DNA of 64,000 bases from Mayfieldus sp963781495. Its GTDB lineage: Bacteria > Actinomycetota > Thermoleophilia > Solirubrobacterales > 70-9. The position numbers were made by a program, and so were the translations under genes. This document shows positions 1-7,168 of this stretch, in pieces. The notes beneath the pieces are model-generated. The model made no database searches and was not told the origin of the DNA. It saw only the letters and a list, made by a program, of their open reading frames with translations. Position 1 is the first letter of the stretch. Each line of letters begins with the position of its first letter. The stretch spans positions 1,798,001-1,862,000 of the forward strand of contig CAWAFX010000002.1 in the NCBI GenBank assembly GCA_963781495.1. Direction: 5' to 3'.

Positions 1-2
1 AG

Positions 3-629
3 GGCAGCGCCCTGCTGTGGGCCACCGCCTGCGCGGCCGAAGAGCGCCGGCCCGGCCTGCTCAGCGCCGGGGCGCTGGCAGACGTCGATGCCGAGCGGGT
101 CGACGACGTGTTCCGGGCCGGGGAGGAGACTGCCTCCGGCGCCGCCGACCGGGCGCGACTCTGGCGCGACCTCGCGAGCGGGCTCAACGACCGCCATCAG
201 GGATCGGCGCAGCGGCTGCTTGACGCCGCCGGATCCCGCCTCGGCGGAGCCGGCGGGCTGATCGACCGCCTGGCCGGATTCGAGGCCTTCGCCGACCCCC
301 TGGCCAAGAAGTCGTTTCTGTTCGCCAAGATCGCCTCCCGCCGCGGCTGGCTCGAGGTCGCCGACCCCGAGAGCTGGGAGGTCTGCTCCGACAACGTCCT
401 GATGCGGATCGCGCTGCGCAGCGGCTTGGTCGATCCCGGCCCGGTCGAGGTCGTGCGGGCTCGCACCCGCGCCGCCCTGAAGCGGCTCGCGGGCGAGGCC
501 GGCGTCGAGCCGCCGTTGCTCGACGACCTGCTCTGGGAGCTCGGAAGGGGCGATCCCGACCTCCTCGGCACCGCGGGCGGAAGCGGTCTGCGCGAGCCGC
601 CGCGCGCCGAGGGAAATCTCTGGTACTAG
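3..629 (+). CDS. Queuosine salvage protein (Qng1/DUF2419 family), 5'-truncated
   Basis: The reading frame is open from the first bases of the window, so the N-terminus lies upstream; about 208 residues remain. The family hydrolyses queuosine 5'-phosphate to release the queuine base for tRNA modification. From memory, the fragment follows the C-terminal half of human C9orf64: a GSALLWA stretch where that protein has GYWALCA, a KKSFLFAK segment where it has YKRAQIL, then CSDNVLMRIALRSG, LDDLLWELGR and a terminal LWY matching the family's CIYY end. The family call rests on this run of aligned motifs; catalytic residues were not all checked because the first half is missing. The next gene starts 32 bases downstream on the same strand from its own promoter. 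Confidence 0.65.
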   Translation, partial: GSALLWATACAAEERRPGLLSAGALADVDAERVDDVFRAGEETASGAADRARLWRDLASGLNDRHQGSAQRLLDAAGSRLGGAGGLIDRLAGFEAFADPLAKKSFLFAKIASRRGWLEVADPESWEVCSDNVLMRIALRSGLVDPGPVEVVRARTRAALKRLAGEAGVEPPLLDDLLWELGRGDPDLLGTAGGSGLREPPRAEGNLWY

Positions 630-648
630 AGGCGCCCCGGTGACCCGC

Positions 649-654
649 TAGCCT
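649..654 (+). promoter_or_regulatory. -10 box of a leaderless promoter
   Basis: TAGCCT ends 7 bases before the GTG at 662, placing transcription start at or beside the start codon. No ribosome binding site lies between. Confidence 0.5.
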
Positions 655-661
655 CGGCCGG

Positions 662-1057
662 GTGCGAATCCCACGCGCCCTGGTCGACGAACTGATCGAG
701 CATGCCCGCGAGGATGCCCCCAACGAGTGCTGCGGGCTGGTCGGCGGCAGCGACGGCACCGCGACCAGCCTTCACCGCTCGATCAACGCCGAGGCGAGCC
801 CACTGCGCTACAGCCTCGACGCTTCGGACCAGTTCCGGATCATGCAGGAGCTGGAGAAGGGCGGGGAGGAGCTGCTGGCGATCTACCACTCGCACACGGC
901 CAGCGCCCCTTATCCCTCGCAGACCGACGTCAATCTGGCGTCCTATCCCGACGCCGTCTATTTGATCGTCTCGCTGCAGAATCTCCAGGATCCCGAGCTG
1001 CGCGGCTACTGGATCCGCGACGGGCAGATCTCAGAGACCGAGGTCGAGGTTGTCTAG
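662..1057 (+). CDS. JAMM/MPN metallopeptidase (Mec-like, M67 family)
   Basis: This 131-residue protein is a minimal JAMM domain. The zinc-peptidase signature is visible as Glu22 in NECCGLVGG and the H76-S-H78 pair followed by D89 in HSHTASAPYPSQTD. Bacterial members of this size include Mec, which releases cysteine from the sulfur carrier CysO in a cysteine synthesis route; no cysM or cysO is nearby, so the substrate is open. The GTG at 662 was chosen because it gives the expected N-terminus and sits just after a TAGCCT -10 box. The stop overlaps the next gene by 8 bases, so the two are probably coupled. Confidence 0.85.
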   Translation: MRIPRALVDELIEHAREDAPNECCGLVGGSDGTATSLHRSINAEASPLRYSLDASDQFRIMQELEKGGEELLAIYHSHTASAPYPSQTDVNLASYPDAVYLIVSLQNLQDPELRGYWIRDGQISETEVEVV

Positions 1058-1577
1058 CGGCCCGCTCTCCTGCCCGAGCTGCGCCGAGACCTTCCCGCTT
1101 TCGGAGCGCTTCTGCCCCAACTGCCAGATGCCGCTCGTCTATTCGGGGCGGCGCGGGGAACAGCCGATCACCGACACCCACGAGCGGGCGCGGAAGGTCA
1201 AGCCCCAGTACGCCCGCGGTGAGCCGGTCAAGGTCGGCTTCGCCCGCAACCAGGCCGAGGCCGAGATGGTGCAGGGGATGCTGCTCGAGGAGGGGATTCC
1301 GAGCATGGCCAAGCGCAGCCGCGGCTTCGACGTCCCCGACTACCTGGCCGGTGGGCCGCGCGACATCCTCGTGCCCCAGACCGGCGCCGAGGCGGCGCGC
1401 CAGGTGCTTGCGGACACCGAGCTGGAGAGCGAGGGCGAGGAGAAAGCCGAGCTGCGCGGCGAGGCGAAGCTCGAGACGGCGACCGACACCTCCCCTGCCC
1501 GGCTGGCGATCGGGGTGCTGGTGGCGCTGGCCGGTGCCTTCGCGATCGTCTGGGTCCTCTACCAGCTGACGAGTTAG
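1050..1577 (+). CDS. Zinc-ribbon, DUF2007-like membrane-anchored protein
   Basis: The 175-residue protein begins at a TTG overlapping the upstream stop. Residues 8-28 hold a zinc ribbon with two CxxC knuckles (CPSC and CPNC). Residues about 60-120 (KVGFARNQAEAEMVQGMLLEEGIPS, then DILVPQTGAEAARQVL, both quoted in part) resemble DUF2007, a small domain proposed to bind signals. A single hydrophobic segment of about 20 residues near the C-terminus, ahead of LYQLTS, should anchor it in the membrane. Its role is unknown. Coupling to the JAMM peptidase suggests they work together, but that is inference. Confidence 0.75.
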   Translation: MSSGPLSCPSCAETFPLSERFCPNCQMPLVYSGRRGEQPITDTHERARKVKPQYARGEPVKVGFARNQAEAEMVQGMLLEEGIPSMAKRSRGFDVPDYLAGGPRDILVPQTGAEAARQVLADTELESEGEEKAELRGEAKLETATDTSPARLAIGVLVALAGAFAIVWVLYQLTS

Positions 1578-1586
1578 GTCAGTGAA

Positions 1587-1636
1587 GCGGCGACACAAAG
1601 TGTCGCCGCAGGTGCATGTCAGGCGGCGAGGCCGCC
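1587..1636 (+). repeat. Two-hairpin intergenic repeat, copy 1
   Basis: GCGGCGACAC-AAA-GTGTCGCCGC forms a perfect 10-bp stem (1587-1609). A linker containing GCATGTCA follows, then GGCGGC-GAG-GCCGCC, a 6-bp stem (1622-1636). Related copies lie at 25375-25424 and 51785-51824. It separates two convergent genes and could also act as a terminator. Confidence 0.8.
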
Positions 1637-1644
1637 GCAATTGA

Positions 1645-2400
1645 TTAGTCCAGCGAGGGGCGCACGACCTCGCGCAGATAGTCGCGCCAGGCCGACTCGA
1701 CCTCGTCCGGGCGGGCGTCGAAGGCGTTGGCGAGCGTTCGCTCGGGCCTGTCGCGCCGGACTTCGGTGACCAACAGCCGGCAGGCCTCCGGCCCCCGCTC
1801 CTGGTCGAGGAGGTCGAAGAGGGTGCCGCCGAGGATCACGGCGTCGCGTCGCGAGGGCGGGAATGAGGGGCGCGAGCCCTCGCGCAGGCGCCTGATCACC
1901 GCCGCCCGGTAGAGGCCGACCTGGCGCGAGAAGTACTGGGCGCCGCCTTCGACCAGCCAGGCCCAGCGCAGATAGCGACCGAAGCGGCGCGGCGTCCAGG
2001 AGGGGGGCAGCTCGGAGTTGTTGGCGGCGATGACGAGCTGCGCATAGAGGCGCTCGGCGGTCCCGCGCAGCGCCTCGCGCGAGTCCTCGCCGGCGGCGCG
2101 GCGGTCCATGTGAGGATCGTTGAGGACGTGGAGCTCGGTCGACATCGGCCAGCCGGCGAGGTAGCGGCGCCCGGCCGGGGCCGACGACCAGCGGGCTGCG
2201 GGCAGAAACGGGTGCGCAAGGGCCAGCCAGGCGGGGTTGGTGTGGATCACGACCGTCACCTCCCCGGGCACGGAGTCGAAGCGGTCCTCGAGCCGCAGGC
2301 GCAGATCCTCGAGCCGGTCCAGCGTCCGCTGCGCGTAGGCGGTGTCGCCGGTGTCGTGGCGGGCGGTGAAGCTGAGCGATTCCGTTTCCACCCAGGTCAT
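1645..2400 (-). CDS. Degenerate gluzincin-like (peptidase MA-like) protein
   Basis: This 251-residue cytoplasmic protein has no signal peptide. It resembles the peptidase MA-like group by its WLVEGGAQYFSRQ stretch, equivalent to the W-x-x-E-G-x-A motif carrying the third zinc ligand. The HExxH helix normally found about 20-30 residues upstream is absent; the corresponding region reads AERLYAQLVIAANNSE. It is therefore probably catalytically dead or a distant relative. It lies 25 bases after the acylase gene but also has its own -10-like TAGTCT. Function unknown. Confidence 0.6.
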   Translation of the reverse strand: MTWVETESLSFTARHDTGDTAYAQRTLDRLEDLRLRLEDRFDSVPGEVTVVIHTNPAWLALAHPFLPAARWSSAPAGRRYLAGWPMSTELHVLNDPHMDRRAAGEDSREALRGTAERLYAQLVIAANNSELPPSWTPRRFGRYLRWAWLVEGGAQYFSRQVGLYRAAVIRRLREGSRPSFPPSRRDAVILGGTLFDLLDQERGPEACRLLVTEVRRDRPERTLANAFDARPDEVESAWRDYLREVVRPSLD

Positions 2401-2409
2401 GGGCGTTCG

Positions 2410-2415
2410 AGACTA
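2410..2415 (-). promoter_or_regulatory. -10 box before the peptidase MA-like gene
   Basis: TAGTCT on the minus strand ends 9 bases before the ATG at 2400, fitting the leaderless pattern seen across the window. Confidence 0.4.
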
Positions 2416-2425
2416 CTCAGCGGCC

Positions 2426-5260
2426 TTAACGGTGCCCCTGAATCTGATCCGCCTGCTGGAAGGTCGGGCGGTTCATCCAGACCATGTCGGGCTGGGTGAC
2501 GCCGCCCGTGGGCCGGAACTTGATCGCGTCGTAACACATCTGCTTGTCGCCGAAGTGGCAACTCGAGTCGGGCGCCGGGTATGGATCGGCATTGATGGCG
2601 CCCTTGAGACTGGCGATCAAAGCCGCCCGGCAGCGGCCGAACTTGCCGCCGCCGCAGTAGACGCGCGAGTTGGGGTCCGGGATCCCCTTCAGCTTGCGCC
2701 GGTGATGCTTGCGGTGATGGCCGTGGGGGCGTGCGAGGCGCTTGTGGCCGTGGTGCTTGCGGCCGCGGTGGTGCGCCCGTCGGTGCTTGGCGAGGATCGT
2801 GCGCAGGTCCTTGTTCGCGTAGACGTACCAGCCGCCGTCGTAGGCGGAGCCGAGATGCAGGTGCGGTGAGTCGTCGAGCACCGTCATCCCGAGGATGTGG
2901 TCGTAGAGGTCCTTGCCCAGCGTCGGCTCGAACTCGGACTGGATCAGGCCCGGCCACCAGGCGTCCTTGATCCGGATCGCGTCGGAGCTGTCGTAGTGGC
3001 CGTCACGGTTGCGGTCGACGCGATGCGCTCCCGACTTGACCCACTGGCCGAGCGTCGCCACCGCGTTGCGGACCGCCGGGTCGGTGATCGGCTTCGAGCG
3101 GATGATCTTCAGCGCCGAGGGCAGCACGGTGTGGGCGTCGAGGTCGACGGTCGAGGCCTCCTTCATCGCCTCGATCAGCTGCGGCAGGCTCGCCTTGCGC
3201 TTGCCCTTGATCAGCGCCTTGACCCGCTCGTCGAGCGCGGTCGAGCGGAAGACCGGCCCGAAGTTCCAGTTGTCGTCGGCGGCGTGGTAGCCGCGCGCCT
3301 GCTTGTTGTTCCAGCTGGTGAGGAAGTTCTGGTTGATCACCTGGGGGTGAGCCTTGAAAGGCGTCAGCGCCAGCGGGAAGGCGGTGCGGCCGGAGAGCGA
3401 GTCGGGCTGGAAGTCACGCCAGAGGTACTTCGAGCTGACCGGGAAGTTCGCGTCCGTGCGCTTGGCCCGGACCGGGTTCCAGCCGGAGTTGAAGTAGGCG
3501 ATGTTGTGGTCGTCGGCGTAGAACCAGTTGAAGGTGTAATTGATCAGGTTGGCGGCGCGCTGGAAGTCGCGCGGTCCCTTGATCGCGTCGGGATCGTTGA
3601 ACATGCTGAAGCCGAGCGCCGAGTCGACCTCGTGGAAGTAGGTCGAGCGCAGCTTCGTGTAGACGACCGGCTCGCCGTGGACCCTGGCCCGGGCGACCAC
3701 GATGCCGATCTTGGTCCGCAGCGTCGTCAGGGTCTCCGAGCCGGCCGGAGTCTGGTCGGCGACCGTCGGGGACCAGGAGTTGGTCCGGGTCAGGACCTCG
3801 AAGGGAAGGCATTGGCCGCCGAACTGATAGCCGCCCGAGCTCAGAGTCGCCTTGCCTCCGGCCGGGTCGCATAGCGGTACCGCGAAGGTGTCGCTGATGT
3901 CCTGGCCGGCCGAGGTCGCGCTCCAGGCGTAGTCGCGGCCGCGCCCGAGCTCGACGAAGAGGTTGACCCCCGGGAATGCGGCCCCGCGGGCGTCGATGGT
4001 CGGGGCGTGGACGTCCTCCTCCATCAGGATCTGAGGGGCAAAGTAGGCAACCTGCGGCCCCATCACGACGACCGGCTTGCCCCCCTGCGACTCGCGGGCC
4101 GAGACCAGGAGCGCGTTCGAGGCGGCGCTGCGCAGCGGCCCGCCGTTGAGCAGCCCACCGAGCGGCCCGAGGATGCCGCCGCCCCCGGGCAGCAGGCCGC
4201 CACCCGGCGACGCGGCGGTGGAGGAGGAGACAACGTTCGACTGTTGCACGGTTCCGGGGTCGGGGAGCGCGATGCCGCGAGGATGTTTGCGCGGGGTCGT
4301 CTCGTAGGGGAAGCGCTTTTTGTGCACCGTCGTTGGCGCGCCGACGTCGTTGGCGTTGCGGAAGTCGTTGAAGACCTTCTTTCCCTTCTTGCGCCCGAAC
4401 TTCTGCCTCGCGCTCTCGAAGGTGAGCGCCGAATCGAGCTCGCGACCGCCGCCCTTGCCGAAGATGCCGCCGATCAGCGAGGCGGTGGCGACGACGTCAG
4501 GGCAGGACCAGGAGGTCGGACCCAGCGGCTGGCCGATCGCCGCGTACTCGCCCGGCATCTTGGTCGGGTCTAGCCGGGCCTCGGAGATGTACTGGTTGAT
4601 CCCGTCGATGTAGCTGGCGACGTCCTGGTGCAGCTGGTCGGCCTGCGCCTCGAAGCCGGCCGGCCTGTAGTCGCACTGGCGCTGCAGGTCCTGCTCGCTG
4701 TAGGGCGTATCCGCCCAGACGTCCTCGTCCATCTGGCGGTTGGCGGGGGCGCCGCCGGCGAAGGAGGACAGCTGGGCCCGGCCGGCGTGGCGCAGCACGT
4801 CCATGAAGAAGAGCCGGTCCTCGGCGGCGGCGTAGCCGAGCCCGAACATCGCGCCCTCCCTGGTGTCGCCGTAGACATGGGGGACGCCGAGGTTGTCGCG
4901 CTGGATCGTGACGTCGGGGCGGGGGCTGTAGGTGCGTTCGACCTGGCCAGGCGGGGTCCCGAAGCTGGCGTCGTGGTAGTAGTCGGGGATCTGGGCGGCG
5001 CTGAGCCCGAGCGGCGCGTAGACGAGGTTCTGGTAGGGCGCGTACTGGTCGTTGTTGTGGGGCGGGCGGGCGCCGGTGGCCTCGAAGTTGCCGAGCTGCA
5101 GCAGGTTGGCGAGTCCGTTGGTGCCGGGCGGCAGGATCGCGTTGAAGCCGCCGTAGTCGTTGGTGCGGTAGGGCTGCGGGGTAGCAGCCGACGCCAGGCT
5201 GCAAGTCAACCCCACAAAGGCCGCCGCCGTGGCGACCGCGAGCTTTACCCCTCGACTCAC
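2426..5260 (-). CDS. Secreted penicillin acylase-family Ntn hydrolase with His-rich insert
   Basis: This large exported amidohydrolase (944 residues) belongs to the penicillin/cephalosporin/AHL acylase family, whose precursors cut themselves to expose an N-terminal serine on the beta chain. The expected junction is the SNALLV motif, Ser381 by this numbering, followed by MGPQVAYFAPQ as in penicillin G acylase. I chose the GTG at 5260 because it gives a clean signal peptide (SRGVKLAVATAAAFVGLTC, cut near ASA-AT) with GGGG upstream; an in-frame ATG at 5305 would add 15 residues. An unusual insert at about residues 825-858 has 11 histidines among many Arg/Lys. Substrate unknown; beta-lactam, homoserine-lactone or other amides are possible. 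Confidence 0.88.
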   Translation of the reverse strand: MSRGVKLAVATAAAFVGLTCSLASAATPQPYRTNDYGGFNAILPPGTNGLANLLQLGNFEATGARPPHNNDQYAPYQNLVYAPLGLSAAQIPDYYHDASFGTPPGQVERTYSPRPDVTIQRDNLGVPHVYGDTREGAMFGLGYAAAEDRLFFMDVLRHAGRAQLSSFAGGAPANRQMDEDVWADTPYSEQDLQRQCDYRPAGFEAQADQLHQDVASYIDGINQYISEARLDPTKMPGEYAAIGQPLGPTSWSCPDVVATASLIGGIFGKGGGRELDSALTFESARQKFGRKKGKKVFNDFRNANDVGAPTTVHKKRFPYETTPRKHPRGIALPDPGTVQQSNVVSSSTAASPGGGLLPGGGGILGPLGGLLNGGPLRSAASNALLVSARESQGGKPVVVMGPQVAYFAPQILMEEDVHAPTIDARGAAFPGVNLFVELGRGRDYAWSATSAGQDISDTFAVPLCDPAGGKATLSSGGYQFGGQCLPFEVLTRTNSWSPTVADQTPAGSETLTTLRTKIGIVVARARVHGEPVVYTKLRSTYFHEVDSALGFSMFNDPDAIKGPRDFQRAANLINYTFNWFYADDHNIAYFNSGWNPVRAKRTDANFPVSSKYLWRDFQPDSLSGRTAFPLALTPFKAHPQVINQNFLTSWNNKQARGYHAADDNWNFGPVFRSTALDERVKALIKGKRKASLPQLIEAMKEASTVDLDAHTVLPSALKIIRSKPITDPAVRNAVATLGQWVKSGAHRVDRNRDGHYDSSDAIRIKDAWWPGLIQSEFEPTLGKDLYDHILGMTVLDDSPHLHLGSAYDGGWYVYANKDLRTILAKHRRAHHRGRKHHGHKRLARPHGHHRKHHRRKLKGIPDPNSRVYCGGGKFGRCRAALIASLKGAINADPYPAPDSSCHFGDKQMCYDAIKFRPTGGVTQPDMVWMNRPTFQQADQIQGHR

Positions 5261-5320
5261 TGAATTCCCCGCGGCGAAGCTACACGTTCGCGTTGCGGCG
5301 CGCATCAGTGGGCCCTGGCC

Positions 5321-6268
5321 TTACGGCTCCTCGCCGCGAGCCCGGGCCCGCTCGATGTCGAGCTCGGTGCGGACGCCGATCGCGGTCAGCGCCGCCTGCG
5401 CCTCCTCGAGGTCCCCGGCCCCGGCGACGGCGGCGGCAAGTGGGGCCGCCTTGGCGACCGTGCGGACGGGATCGAAGAAGAAGGTCATCGCGCCGAGCGG
5501 GCTGAGCTGGACCTGGCGGCGGCCGCCGCGAATCTGCGCCGTGCCCGTCTCGCCCCGCGCGCAGCGCACCGCCATCAGGCTCGCCTCGGTTGGAACGGCG
5601 CGACCGGCGGCCTCGATCTGCTCGGCGACGGCGGGGGTCAGCCCCCAGCTGCCGACCAGGGCGCCGGCCCGCGCCACCGCGGCGATTCGCTGCATCACCT
5701 CGTCCGGGGTCAGCTCGCCGTCGCAGCCGGCACCGTAGACGGCGGCCAGGGTCGGCAGCCGCTCTGCGAGCTTCGCCCCGGCGGCCAGCATCACCGCGTC
5801 GCAGAGGGGGCTGGCGAGCCCCGCCTCCTCGCCGCGGGCAAGGACGTCGCCGCCGACGTCGATCAGCAGGCAGAGGTCGCAGTCGAGCTTCGCCGCCGCC
5901 GCTGCGACCCCCTCGGCGACCGTCGCCGGCCCGCCGCTGATGTCGATCAGGACGGTCTCGGAGCAGATGAAGTCGGCCATCCGCGACTCCGCGAAGGCGA
6001 CCCCCTCCGGCGTGGTCGTGTTGGCGTCGGCGAGCACCGCCGCCGGGCTCAGCGGCTTGCCGCCCTTGATCTGATCCAGCGAGCGGGGTCCCGGATAGGG
6101 GTCGATCGGAAAACGCTCCCAGGCGACCCCGCCGAGGCGGAACTCAGCCCCGAACGACTGGCAGAGCCGGGCCGCGGAAAGCGCCCCGACAACGTCGCCG
6201 CCGCCGCCGATGCCGAGCACCAGGGCGCGGTTAGCGTCGGAAAGAAGACGTTCTAGAGAGTGGCTCAG
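5321..6268 (-). CDS. DUF1152 family protein, apparent CTG start
   Basis: The family is recognised from LGIGGGGDVVGAL near the N-terminus, then LGGVAWERFPIDPYPGPRSL. DUF1152 proteins are uncharacterised; the glycine-rich loop suggests nucleotide or sugar-phosphate binding. The first canonical start is GTG at 6220, which begins inside the conserved glycine-rich strand. In-frame sequence upstream (SHSLERLLSDANRALV) looks like genuine protein and can only be reached from CTG at 6268, which overlaps the TGA of the upstream DUF1802 gene. I propose this CTG as the coupled start, giving 315 residues. Family confident; start inferred. Confidence 0.8.
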   Translation of the reverse strand: MSHSLERLLSDANRALVLGIGGGGDVVGALSAARLCQSFGAEFRLGGVAWERFPIDPYPGPRSLDQIKGGKPLSPAAVLADANTTTPEGVAFAESRMADFICSETVLIDISGGPATVAEGVAAAAAKLDCDLCLLIDVGGDVLARGEEAGLASPLCDAVMLAAGAKLAERLPTLAAVYGAGCDGELTPDEVMQRIAAVARAGALVGSWGLTPAVAEQIEAAGRAVPTEASLMAVRCARGETGTAQIRGGRRQVQLSPLGAMTFFFDPVRTVAKAAPLAAAVAGAGDLEEAQAALTAIGVRTELDIERARARGEEP

Positions 6269-6894
6269 ACGAGAGCCGGCTCGGGCTCGCCGCAGATCCG
6301 CTGGATCTCGGCCCGGGCGCGATCGAATTCTTCGTCGGCCATCACCGGGGTGCCCTCAAAGGGCAGCTCGCGGTCGATCTCGACCCAGGAGCGGCAGCCG
6401 TGGTAGTCGTCCTTGACCCGAACCGTGACCGGTCGCGGGATCCTGTGCACCCGCAGCAGCAGGACGTGAAGCGGGTGGCGCCGCTTCCACTTCAGCCGCT
6501 TCTCGGCGTAGTCGGGGGTCCAGACGTAGAAGGGGGAGAGGTCGTCGACGATGCCGCGGTCGTCGACCGTGAAGTGATCGGTCACCTCGGCCCAGGCGCG
6601 GATCCGGACCCGGTCGGGCTGCGGGATTCCGCCGTCCTGGATCAGCGCCCGCGGCGGCGGCTCCTCGTCGGGCCAGACCCCCTCCTCGAGCGCGCGCCGC
6701 AGCTCCGGGTGGTGGGACTGGCGTACGAGGTCGTTGCGCTGGTGGTCGAAGGTCGGATAGAGGAAGAACTGCTCGTGCTCGAGCTCGAAGTGCTTGTTCT
6801 CCTCGCGGATTCCACCCTTGCGCAGGGTGACGAGCTGTTCACCTTCGGCGAGCGCGCGAACGGTTACGGCCCATTCTTTGAAAGCAATCGGCAT
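6265..6894 (-). CDS. DUF1802 family protein
   Basis: The 209-residue protein carries the DUF1802 pattern: AFKEWAVTVRALAEGEQ near the start, the RKGGIREE turn and FFLYPTFDHQ. The start at ATG 6894 (MPIAFKEW) is preferred over an in-frame start at 6939 because family members begin just before the AFKEW motif. The family is uncharacterised and cytoplasmic. It overlaps the DUF1152 gene by 4 bases, so the two form a translationally coupled pair, suggesting a joint function that cannot be named from sequence. Confidence 0.85.
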   Translation of the reverse strand: MPIAFKEWAVTVRALAEGEQLVTLRKGGIREENKHFELEHEQFFLYPTFDHQRNDLVRQSHHPELRRALEEGVWPDEEPPPRALIQDGGIPQPDRVRIRAWAEVTDHFTVDDRGIVDDLSPFYVWTPDYAEKRLKWKRRHPLHVLLLRVHRIPRPVTVRVKDDYHGCRSWVEIDRELPFEGTPVMADEEFDRARAEIQRICGEPEPALV

Positions 6895-7168
6895 GGCAGG
6901 GAGTGCGTCTAAAAACCAGGGTCTATCTCGGGGAACCAACGGGACGGCGGGATACCGGCCCTGGGTGGGGGCGGTGCCGACCCGGAGGACAGCCTAGACG
7001 AGATCTACCGAATTCTCAATTAAGTTCAAACTGTTACAAGCCTCAGAAGCTTAGTTGTAAGTATCCGTAACCGCTCTGCAAAGCGAAACTGGCCAGTCAG
7101 CCAAACGTCTGTTCAGTTGGCGCCGGCAAGCCGCCCGAAACGCAAATAGCGAGGGCCGCGGGGGCCTC
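6895..7168. other. Intergenic region with an AT-rich patch and inverted repeat
   Basis: No gene is visible. Around 7010-7080 base composition drops sharply in GC compared with the flanks. Within it TTACAA (7034-7039) and TTGTAA (7055-7060) form an inverted repeat with a 15-base spacer. The patch lies upstream of the minus-strand DUF1802 gene and after the hydantoinase genes, so it probably holds the DUF1802-DUF1152 promoter and perhaps an operator. Confidence 0.45.
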
